A DNA stretch of 13,955 bases, taken from Phycisphaerae bacterium (GTDB taxonomy: Bacteria; Planctomycetota; Phycisphaerae; UBA1845; UTPLA1). Under the pieces are notes generated by a model. That model was given only the letters and a program-made list of their open reading frames with translations. It was not told where the DNA came from and searched no databases. Shown here piece after piece: positions 8,151 to 13,955 of the stretch; the first letter of the stretch is position 1; every line of letters starts with the position of its first letter. The translations under genes were made by a program, and so were the position numbers. Location: the NCBI GenBank assembly GCA_016935885.1, contig JAFGQA010000354.1, forward strand, positions 1-13,955, in the 5' to 3' direction.

Positions 8151-8270
8151 TGACGGCTTGCCAGCAGATTCGTCGCGGTCGTGGGCGTGCGCACGGTCCG
8201 GCGCTGGATCGGCTTGGCCACTCCGAAGGAATTTGATTATCAGCAACCCCGGCTGCGAAAGGAGAATACC

Positions 8271-8486
8271 ATGAAAGAAAAAATCAAAAAATTGGTGCTG
8301 AACAAAGAGACCGTTCGGTCGCTCCAGGATTCGGAACTGTCACAAGTTGCAGGTGGGCAAGGTGGCCTGCCACCTGCCGTCGAGGGGCAGGCCGGTCCTC
8401 ATCCAATCATCACAGGCCTCTTGCCTCACCCAAACGCAGTGACAGGCGGCTGTGGCCTGATCGAATGCAAGGTGGATCCCCCTTGA
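8271..8486 (+). CDS. lanA: Class I lanthipeptide precursor (two-Cys core, CGLIEC)
   Basis: A 71-residue precursor. The leader (MKEKIKKLVL, NKETVRSLQD, SELSQVA) ends in GG at 28-29 and is almost the same as that of the gene at 7848. The core of 42 residues begins QGGLPPAVEG and carries both cysteines near its end (Cys61, Cys66), with Thr48 and Thr58 upstream as candidate partners; there is no Ser in the core. The frame stays open upstream to an ATG at 8181, but the ATG at 8271 has AAAGGAG in front and starts the leader exactly as in its paralogues, so the longer form is rejected. The start of the coding sequence is unusually A-rich (AAAAAATC), unlike its GC-rich surroundings. Confidence 0.92.
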   Translation: MKEKIKKLVLNKETVRSLQDSELSQVAGGQGGLPPAVEGQAGPHPIITGLLPHPNAVTGGCGLIECKVDPP

Positions 8487-8567
8487 ACTGCCACCCCGTG
8501 ATCCCGTGACCGGCGGCGTCTGCTTGCGCTCCCGCTCGGGCGGCGTCGGCTGTAAAAGGAGGATGCC

Positions 8568-8762
8568 ATGAAGAAGAACATCAAGAAGTTGGCGTTGAAC
8601 AGAGAGACCATTAGGTCGCTCCAGGATTCGGAACTGACACTGGTCGCAGGTGGGCAGGGCGGCCTCCCACCCGCTGTCGAGGTTCGATCTCATCCTCGTC
8701 CGATCACGGGCGGAGATCATTACCGCTGCGCGGTGTCCGAGCGGTGCCCGATGACCCACTGA
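8568..8762 (+). CDS. lanA: Class I lanthipeptide precursor (two-Cys core, shortest)
   Basis: A 64-residue precursor with leader MKKNIKKLAL, NRETIRSLQD, SELTLVA and GG at 28-29. The 35-residue core starts QGGLPPAVEV, nearly the same nine residues as the gene at 8271, then diverges: two cysteines (Cys54, Cys60) with Ser57 between them and Ser41 and Thr47 before. The ribosome binding site AAAAGGAGG lies five bases before the ATG at 8568. It is the last precursor before lanC; 352 bases with two strong palindromes separate it from that gene. The shared leader plus core start with later divergence indicates gene duplication and then change of the ring-forming part. Confidence 0.9.
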   Translation: MKKNIKKLALNRETIRSLQDSELTLVAGGQGGLPPAVEVRSHPRPITGGDHYRCAVSERCPMTH

Positions 8763-8900
8763 CACGATGACGCGCCGCCGCTTGGGCAGCATGGGCTTGG
8801 GTGATTTGTACAACGCTGAGGATGGGCGTGATTGGAGCGGCTCTGAGTACGGGCGACTCGCGTTCTGTCGTGGCTCAAATGACGGATCGCCGTCCGACGA

Positions 8901-8960
8901 GGGTGCCACTGGCGGCTTGGCCGCCAGTGGTTACGGGCAGGCAAGCTGCCCGTGGCACCC
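8901..8960. repeat. Composite palindromic element, second copy
   Basis: The arms GGGTGCCAC (8901-8909) and GTGGCACCC (8952-8960) are identical to those of the element at 752-840. Inside, CACTGGCGGC (8907-8916) pairs with GCCGCCAGTG (8920-8929), and ACGGGCAG (8933-8940) pairs with CTGCCCGT (8946-8953). The two copies share outer arms and layout but differ in loops and in the spacer between hairpins. It lies between the last precursor and lanC, where the three-way-junction RNA it would form could lower read-through or protect the precursor mRNA. Confidence 0.75.
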
Positions 8961-9021
8961 AATGCTCAGGATGTTCGTGTTGGATTCAATGGGAATCGAG
9001 CCTCGCGTTGATTGGCCGCGG

Positions 9022-9050
9022 AGCGGCTTGCCTATTGTGGGCAAGCCGCT
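9022..9050 (+). promoter_or_regulatory. Perfect 11-bp hairpin upstream of lanC
   Basis: AGCGGCTTGCC (9022-9032) pairs without mismatch with GGCAAGCCGCT (9040-9050) around a seven-base loop. It sits 64 bases before the lanC ATG and has no T-run, so it is not a classic terminator. A hairpin between precursor and enzyme genes commonly reduces enzyme expression relative to precursors in RiPP clusters; here that is inference. Its TTGCC motif also occurs in the dispersed palindromes, so it may be a repeat copy. Confidence 0.5.
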
Positions 9051-9114
9051 ATTCTCTCCTACTTGGTGGTCGGTTGCCTGAATCACGCGGTGGCGCGCCG
9101 GAGGTTTATTCAGA

Positions 9115-10491
9115 ATGTCGGCGCACGATCAAGATAGCAATTGGCGTCCGCTCCTGACTGGCGCGCTGCGCGAGCGTGCGGGCCAGGCGATCCAGGCAAT
9201 CGCGGACCGTTTGCGTGAGGTCCCGGCGGATTGGATCCCGGACGGCACGCCAGAGCCGTATAGGAAAGGAGCCGCCAACGATCCCTCGATCGCCCGGGGA
9301 CGAGCGGGATTGGCGATCTTCTACGCGTATCTTGCCCAAGCATGGTCTCGCACGGGCCATCAGGAGGAGGCGCTGCGGCTGCTGGATGAAGCCGTCGATT
9401 TGCTGGCCGTGGCGGAAACGCGCCCGTCGCTCTTCGCGGGCTTTACGGGTGTGGCCTGGACGGCGCAGCACTTTCGTGGGACGCTCATCGATCCGGCACC
9501 GTGTTCACAGAACACGGCTCCTGAGGCTGACGATCCCAACGATGAAATCGACAACGTGCTGAGGGATTACCTGGACCGCTCGCCCTGGCCGGGCGAGTAC
9601 GATGTCGTTTACGGACTTGTGGGATTCGGTGTCTACGCGTTGGAGCGGCTGCCGCGTGCGTCGGCAATCGAATGCCTGGAACGTGTGATCGATCGCCTTG
9701 GCGAGACGGCCGAACGCTGCGACGATGGTGTCACCTGGTTGACACCACCGGAGTTGCTGCCGCCGCATCAACGCGCTCAGGCGCCGCGCGGCCTTTACAA
9801 CGCCGGCGTTGCCCACGGCGTGCCCGGTGTGATTGCGTTGCTCGGCGAGGTGTGCGCGGCCGGCGTGGCGAGCGAGAAGGCCCGACCGCTTCTGGATGGC
9901 GCCGTCCGGTGGCTGCTGGCCCAGAAGCTGCCAAGCGACATGAAATCGAGCTTCCCGTACTGGGTGGGCCCCGACATCAAACCGGGTGCTTCAAGATCGG
10001 CGTGGTGCTATGGGGATCCCGGCATCGCGGCCGCGCTCCTCGTGGCCGCACGGTGTGTGGGTGAGCCGGCCTGGGAGCGCGAGGCGATCGACATCGCGCG
10101 TCACGCCGCCAGGCGCGCACCGGAGAAGACGGGCATCGTTGATGCCGGTCTTTGCCACGGCGCGGCCGGGCTGGGCCACCTGTTCAACCGGATGTACCAG
10201 GCCACCGGAGAACCGGAGCTTGAGGAGGCGGCACGGTTTTGGTTCGATCGCACGCTGGAACTAAGACGCCCCGATCGCGACATCGCCGGCTTCTCCGCGT
10301 GGATGGCCGCGGCGAACGGAGAGGGGGAATGGGTGGCGGATCCTTATTTCCTCACCGGCGCTGCCGGCGTTGGGCTGGCACTGCTCGCTGCCACGACTTC
10401 CGTCGAGCCCGCGTGGGATCGGGTCCTGCTTGTGGACGTGTGCTGCCACCGACGAGACGCCGGTGGCACGATTAGCCGGATCGTTTCATAG
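9115..10491 (+). CDS. lanC: Lanthionine synthetase C (cyclase)
   Basis: A 458-residue LanC. It catalyses attack of core cysteines on dehydrated Ser/Thr to form (methyl)lanthionine rings in the cytoplasm. The zinc ligands are intact: Cys298 in WCYGDPG and Cys347-His348 in GLCHGAAGLGHLF. His234 in VAHGVPG and Asp163 in EYDVVYGLVGFG match the catalytic positions known from NisC. GGAGG lies ten bases before the ATG at 9115. Two segments are foreign to the family: residues around 127-136 (PAPCSQNTAP) encoded by the 27-bp palindromic unit at 9495-9521, and a C-terminal extension after the normal end (about residue 440) that covers a palindrome with TGCCACCG/CGGTGGCA arms. Both leave the fold's core motifs untouched. 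lanB follows after 63 bases, so they are probably cotranscribed. Confidence 0.95.
   Translation: MSAHDQDSNWRPLLTGALRERAGQAIQAIADRLREVPADWIPDGTPEPYRKGAANDPSIARGRAGLAIFYAYLAQAWSRTGHQEEALRLLDEAVDLLAVAETRPSLFAGFTGVAWTAQHFRGTLIDPAPCSQNTAPEADDPNDEIDNVLRDYLDRSPWPGEYDVVYGLVGFGVYALERLPRASAIECLERVIDRLGETAERCDDGVTWLTPPELLPPHQRAQAPRGLYNAGVAHGVPGVIALLGEVCAAGVASEKARPLLDGAVRWLLAQKLPSDMKSSFPYWVGPDIKPGASRSAWCYGDPGIAAALLVAARCVGEPAWEREAIDIARHAARRAPEKTGIVDAGLCHGAAGLGHLFNRMYQATGEPELEEAARFWFDRTLELRRPDRDIAGFSAWMAAANGEGEWVADPYFLTGAAGVGLALLAATTSVEPAWDRVLLVDVCCHRRDAGGTISRIVS
9495..9521. repeat. 27-bp palindromic unit inside lanC
   Basis: The unit is GGCA, then the palindrome CCGTGTTCACAGAACACGG (8-bp stem, ACA loop), then CTCC. 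Here it is read in the register that gives APCSQNTAP, not the GTVFTEHGS seen in lanB. It falls in a variable segment between the second and third helical repeats of LanC. Confidence 0.9.
10444..10468. repeat. Palindrome forming the extended 3' end of lanC
   Basis: TGCCACCG (10444-10451) and CGGTGGCA (10461-10468) form an 8-bp inverted repeat. The sequence resembles the GTGGCAC arms of the composite elements. It encodes part of the CCHRRDAGG tail that goes beyond the usual LanC end, so the original stop codon may have been displaced by insertion here. Confidence 0.5.
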
Positions 10492-10554
10492 CAGGCAGAG
10501 TGGATTCGCGGGGCTGCGATCGCCCACCCTTCCGGGCTGGGAGGATCTGTGATC

Positions 10555-13500
10555 ATGTGTGCAGCCGAGAGTCAATCAGGAGGGGTTCGAGAGATAACGC
10601 CGTCTGGGTTCTTTGTCATTCGCACCGCGCTGCTACCGTTTGGCGAGTTGCTGGCGTGGGCCGACGGGCTCCAAGCCCCGGCAGCGGTCGACGATCCGGC
10701 GCGTCTGGAGCAGGCACTCGCCGCGGATCGCGCCCAGCTTCGGGAGCGTCTGAAGGGCGTGCTGGCCCGTCGCGAGATTCGCGATGCGATCTTCGTCGCT
10801 TCCCCGAGCCTGGACGAACGGCTCGGTGTCTGGCTTCGCGATCCCGATGGCAAGCCAGGCCAGAAGGTCGAGCGGGCGGTGCTGCGCTACTTCGCGCGCA
10901 TGACCGGGCGGGCCACGCCGTTCGGCCTGTTCGCCGGATCCTCCGTTGGAGCGATTGGCCCCGACACCAGGCTCATGCTCGCCGGCCGCGCAGAGTATCA
11001 GCGTCACACCCGCCTCGACATGGACTACTTGTGTGACCTGACCGACAAGCTGGCTCGCGACCCGGAGATCCGGAAGAACCTCACCTACCGACCCAACTCG
11101 AGCCTGTACGAGGCTGCCGGCCGACTCCGGTACGCCGAGGTGCGGCTGAACAACGGCGTACGTTCCCATCACCTGGTTGCCGTCGAGATCACCGACTACC
11201 TCCGCGCCACGCTCGATCGGGCCACGCGAACAGGCACCGTGTTCACAGAACACGGCTCCGGGGCCACAGAACACGGCTCCGGGGCCACAGAACACGGCTC
11301 CGGGGCCACAGAACACGGCTCCGGGGCCGGCGCGCGTCCGGCAGCCCTTGCCGGGACGCTCGCTGATGCTGACGAGGACGTATCCCTTGCCGAAGCTGAG
11401 GAGTACATCAACGAACTGATCGACAGCCAGATCCTCGTGTCGGATCTGTCTCCCGTGGTTACCGGCCCGGAGCCGATTCATGGGTTGATCGCGCAACTTC
11501 GCGGTCTTCCGGAGGCGAAGGCGAACCAGGCAGCCGAACGCCTTGACGAGGTTCGCACGTTTCTGGCGGCCATCGACCGCGATGGGCTGGGGGTCGAGCC
11601 AGATCGCTACCACCGCGTCGCCAAGATCCTGGATGATTTGCCTGCCAAGGTTCGGCTGTCGACGTTGTTTCAGGTGGACATGGTCAAGCCGACTGGCAAC
11701 GGTGGGCTAGGCGGCGAGGCCGGCACCGTGTTCACAGAACACGGCTCCGAGCATGGGCAGACAGGCTTGCCCGTGCCGCCCGGCGCGACGTTGGGTCCGG
11801 AGCCAGTGACCGAGATAGCTCGGGGCGTGGAGATCCTGCACCGCTTGTTTGGCACACGTCGTCGAGACCGCATGGTTCGTTTTCGCGAGGCCTTCGTTGA
11901 ACGCTACGGGGACCGGGAGGTCCCGCTGGTCGAGGTCCTGGACGAGGAAGTCGGGATTGGCTTTGAGCGGTCCAATGCGCCGGGGTCCGAGGCCTCGCCG
12001 CTGCTCGATGGACTGCTGTTCTTGCCGCCTGCGTCGGGCGAGGAGATGACGCCTTGGAGTGCGCGCGAGGTCCTCCTGCTTCGCAAGCTCGAGGATGCCT
12101 GGGCTCGCGGGATGGACGAGATCGTCCTGACGCCCAAGGACCTCGAACCATTCGCTTCTGATGACATCCCGCCGCTCCCGCATGTGTTTGCGGCGATGGC
12201 AACGTTGGTGGCGGGCTCGGATGAGGAGCTGGCACGGGGCGGCTTCCGTGTCCTACTGAAGAGCATGTCCGGACCACCCGGCGCGACGCTTCTCGGGCGC
12301 TTCTGCCACGCCGACGAATCGCTACATCGGTACGTGCGGGAATACCTGCGAGCCGAGGAGGCCATCCGACACGACGTCGTGTTCGCGGAGATCGTGCATC
12401 TCCCCGAAGGCCGCATCGGGAACATCCTGTCCCGCCCCGTCTTGCGCGAACATGAGATCCCATTCCTCGGTCGCGGCGGCGCGCCGGAGGAGAGGCAGAT
12501 CCCGGTCGACGACCTGCGAGTGTCCGTGGCGGGTGGGCGCGTGATCCTGCGTTCGGCCCGGCTCGGGCGCGAGGTGTTGCCGCGGCTCACCAGCGCCCAC
12601 AACTACTCCCTGCGCAGCTTGGGGATGTACCGCTTTCTGTGCGCGCTCCAGCAGCAGGACGTTGTGGGATACCTGTCCTGGAGTTGGGGTCCACTGGAGC
12701 GCGCCCAGTTCTTGCCGCGCATCTCAACCGGCCGGCTGGTCCTCGCCCGAGCCTGCTGGCGTATTGACAGGGAGGAGTTGGAGGCGCTTGGCCAGGCCGG
12801 CGGCACGGCGAAAAACGGCTCGCCCTCGGTCCGGTCCGGCACCGTGTTCACAGAACACGGCTCCAAGGCACGGTTTCAGTCGCTCCAGGAATGGCGAGCC
12901 AAGAGGCGCCTGCCACGGCTCGTTGCGCTCGCCGACGGCGACAACGAGTTGGTCATTGACTTCGACAACGTCCTCAGCGTGGAGATGTTCATCAATCTGG
13001 TCAAGGACCGCTTTGCGGCGACGCTGGTGGAGCTGTTCCCCGGACCGGATCAGCTCTGCGCAAGCGGTCCCGAGGGCCGGTTTGTCCACGAGTTGGTGGT
13101 GCCTTTCGTAAGGAGCGACGTCGAAACGTCAACACGCCGAGGCGCCGAAGCCTTGAATGCCCGGGATGTTGAATCGGCGTCACGCCGCCGCGTCCCCAAC
13201 GCTGGAGCGATGGGCCGCCCCACCGTCGAGGCATTGGAACGGCGGGGCGTTGAAACGGCATCTATCCATTCGCCGTTCGCCACTCGCGCTTTTGCGCCAG
13301 GTTCGGAGTGGTTGTACGTCAAGGTGTATACCGGCAGCTCGACGGCCGATCAGTTGCTCCGCGACGTGGTCGGGCCATTCGCTCGGGACGCCATGCGAAC
13401 CGGCACCGTGTTCACAGAACACGGCTCCGGGGCGGTGCTCACAGAACACGGCTCCGGGGGGGTGGATCGTTGGTTCTTCATCCGCTATGGCGACCCGAAC

Positions 13501-13955
13501 TGGCACCTGCGCGTACGCCTGCATGGTGACCCGGGCGTGCTCCACGCGCGGGTCCTGCCGGCGCTTCAGGCGACGGCAGCCACGCTGTTGGAGAGAGGCT
13601 GGGCGTGGCGCGTCCAGTTCGACACGTATGAGCGCGAGGTGGAGCGCTACGGGGGAGTGGAAGGAACGATCCTTGCTGAGCGGGTTTTCCACGCTGACAG
13701 CGAGGCGGTGTTGGCCATCGTCGACGCCCTGGCAGGCGATGAGGGGGCCGACGCGCGGTGGCGCCTGACCCTGCGCGGGATCGACATGCTGCTGGCGGAC
13801 CTCGGCCTGGACCTGGACGGAAAGCTCGCCGTGCTGACGCGGGCCCGCGAGGCGTTCGGACGAGAGTTCCGGGCGGACACCACGTACCTCAAGCACCAAC
13901 TCGGTGACAAGTTTCGCAAGGAGATGGAGCGCAAGGACTTGACGGCTCTCAGGGC
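10555..13955 (+). CDS. lanB: Class I lanthipeptide dehydratase (LanB), 3' end outside window
   Basis: At least 1133 codons, running off the right edge. LanB uses glutamyl-tRNA to activate core Ser/Thr and then eliminates glutamate to give Dha/Dhb. The N-terminal glutamylation part shows GFFVIRTALLP near the start and RYFARMTGRATPFGLFAG (111-128), then PLVEVLDEE and AHNYSLRSLGMYRFL (from 681). The C-terminal elimination part (SpaB_C type) shows GSEWLYVKVYT (916-926) and WFFIRYGDPNWHLRVR (973-988). The start is the ATG at 10555 after GGGAGG at about ten bases; a GTG two codons earlier is possible. It is longer than the usual 1000 or so residues because repeat-derived segments are read through in frame: at 11233-11322, 11722-11776, 12838-12864, 13402-13455 and a low-complexity block near 13117-13290. 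All conserved motifs survive, so the enzyme is probably active. Confidence 0.95.
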   Translation, partial: MCAAESQSGGVREITPSGFFVIRTALLPFGELLAWADGLQAPAAVDDPARLEQALAADRAQLRERLKGVLARREIRDAIFVASPSLDERLGVWLRDPDGKPGQKVERAVLRYFARMTGRATPFGLFAGSSVGAIGPDTRLMLAGRAEYQRHTRLDMDYLCDLTDKLARDPEIRKNLTYRPNSSLYEAAGRLRYAEVRLNNGVRSHHLVAVEITDYLRATLDRATRTGTVFTEHGSGATEHGSGATEHGSGATEHGSGAGARPAALAGTLADADEDVSLAEAEEYINELIDSQILVSDLSPVVTGPEPIHGLIAQLRGLPEAKANQAAERLDEVRTFLAAIDRDGLGVEPDRYHRVAKILDDLPAKVRLSTLFQVDMVKPTGNGGLGGEAGTVFTEHGSEHGQTGLPVPPGATLGPEPVTEIARGVEILHRLFGTRRRDRMVRFREAFVERYGDREVPLVEVLDEEVGIGFERSNAPGSEASPLLDGLLFLPPASGEEMTPWSAREVLLLRKLEDAWARGMDEIVLTPKDLEPFASDDIPPLPHVFAAMATLVAGSDEELARGGFRVLLKSMSGPPGATLLGRFCHADESLHRYVREYLRAEEAIRHDVVFAEIVHLPEGRIGNILSRPVLREHEIPFLGRGGAPEERQIPVDDLRVSVAGGRVILRSARLGREVLPRLTSAHNYSLRSLGMYRFLCALQQQDVVGYLSWSWGPLERAQFLPRISTGRLVLARACWRIDREELEALGQAGGTAKNGSPSVRSGTVFTEHGSKARFQSLQEWRAKRRLPRLVALADGDNELVIDFDNVLSVEMFINLVKDRFAATLVELFPGPDQLCASGPEGRFVHELVVPFVRSDVETSTRRGAEALNARDVESASRRRVPNAGAMGRPTVEALERRGVETASIHSPFATRAFAPGSEWLYVKVYTGSSTADQLLRDVVGPFARDAMRTGTVFTEHGSGAVLTEHGSGGVDRWFFIRYGDPNWHLRVRLHGDPGVLHARVLPALQATAATLLERGWAWRVQFDTYEREVERYGGVEGTILAERVFHADSEAVLAIVDALAGDEGADARWRLTLRGIDMLLADLGLDLDGKLAVLTRAREAFGREFRADTTYLKHQLGDKFRKEMERKDLTALR
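11233..11322. repeat. 27-bp palindromic unit with three 21-bp tandem copies inside lanB
   Basis: A full unit at 11233-11259 (GTVFTEHGS) is followed by three perfect 21-bp repeats (11260-11280, 11281-11301, 11302-11322), each GGGGCC plus the right half ACAGAACACGGCTCC and each encoding GATEHGS. The tandem part keeps only half the palindrome, which fits expansion by slippage from the full unit. Frame is kept because both lengths are multiples of three. Confidence 0.93.
11722..11776. repeat. 27-bp unit joined to a second palindrome inside lanB
   Basis: The full 27-bp unit (11722-11748, GTVFTEHGS) is directly followed by CATGGGCA (11752-11759) pairing with TGCCCGTG (11769-11776), whose sequence matches an arm of the intergenic composite elements (CTGCCCGT). 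The joint encodes EHGQTGLPVPPG. Two different repeat families are thus adjacent within one gene. Confidence 0.8.
12838..12864. repeat. 27-bp palindromic unit inside lanB
   Basis: An exact copy of the unit, in the GTVFTEHGS register (codons 762-770), just after a Gly/Ser/Lys-rich stretch and before KARFQSLQEW. The position corresponds to a surface loop between conserved blocks of the dehydratase. Confidence 0.9.
13117..13290. repeat. Low-complexity, internally repeated block within lanB
   Basis: Two related 20-mers lie at 13120-13139 and 13168-13187 (15 of 20 bases the same, both ending CACGCCG), with a partial third (GTTGAAACGGC) at 13249. The block encodes VETSTRRGAEALNARDVESASRRR and then VEALERRGVETAS, in pieces, which do not look like LanB sequence. 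It lies between ELVVPF and the conserved GSEWLYVK, which are close together in ordinary LanB proteins, so it is likely an inserted satellite-like segment of about 50 codons. Confidence 0.6.
13402..13455. repeat. Two consecutive 27-bp palindromic units inside lanB
   Basis: A full unit (13402-13428, GTVFTEHGS) is followed by a variant 27-bp unit (13429-13455, GAVLTEHGS) in which the left arm is changed to GGGGCGGTGCTC, weakening the palindrome. They sit just before WFFIRYGDP of the elimination domain. Confidence 0.88.

Larger units (their letters stand above)
8763..9114. other. Spacer between last precursor and lanC
   Basis: About 350 bases without a gene, holding the composite element (8901-8960) and the perfect hairpin (9022-9050). 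Frames overlapping it are not supported. The lanC ribosome binding site GGAGG is at 9100-9104. Confidence 0.5.

Noticed and set aside
9022..9050. Rho-independent terminator before lanC
   Set aside because: The stem is strong but no T-run follows it on either strand.
11233..11322. CRISPR array or coding minisatellite as explanation for the regular repeats
   Set aside because: Repeats are contiguous with no unique spacers and sit in frame inside lanB; single copies of the unit also occur elsewhere in lanB and lanC.
10633..11613. Minus-strand frame of 326 codons with repeated GAVFC segments
   Set aside because: Antisense of lanB; the repeated segments come from the palindromic units read backwards.

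Overview
The window looks like a piece of a high-GC planctomycete chromosome, possibly an uncultured one. This rests on three things: a membrane-anchored Ser/Thr kinase with a long TPR domain directly downstream of an ECF-type sigma factor, GTGGCACCC-bounded palindromic elements between genes, and overall codon style. The assignment is an inference; no rRNA or phylogenetic marker is present.

Layout. Positions 1-349 hold no confident gene. A dodecin gene lies on the minus strand (350-559). About 1.4 kb without a convincing gene follows (560-1969), containing palindromic elements. Two related short precursor-like peptides lie on the plus strand (1970-2230 and 2348-2602). They have a class I lanthipeptide-type leader ending in GG, but their cores have no cysteine or only one, and both end in a shared DLYGGG block. 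What may be a decayed third copy follows. A minus-strand pair, sigma factor (5949-6575) then kinase-TPR protein (2809-5874), sits in the middle. Four more plus-strand precursors with the same leader family but Cys-containing cores follow (6911-7144, 7848-8150, 8271-8486, 8568-8762). Then come a lanthionine cyclase, lanC (9115-10491), and a class I lanthipeptide dehydratase, lanB (10555 to beyond the right edge).

How it works together. This is a class I lanthipeptide gene cluster. LanB would dehydrate Ser/Thr in the cores and LanC would close thioether rings with Cys. The six leaders are near-interchangeable while the cores diverge, so one enzyme pair could process several products. The sigma/kinase pair separates the two precursor groups and is a candidate regulator. 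No transporter or leader protease is visible; these may lie to the right of the window.

The most unusual signal is a 27-bp unit with a 19-bp palindromic core (CCGTGTTCACAGAACACGG). It lies inside the coding sequence of both enzymes: once in lanC and at four sites in lanB, one with tandem expansion. It is read in different frames in the two genes (PAPCSQNTAP in LanC, GTVFTEHGS in LanB), so it behaves as a DNA element that enters genes without breaking them. lanB also carries other repeat-derived stretches, which together explain why it is unusually long.
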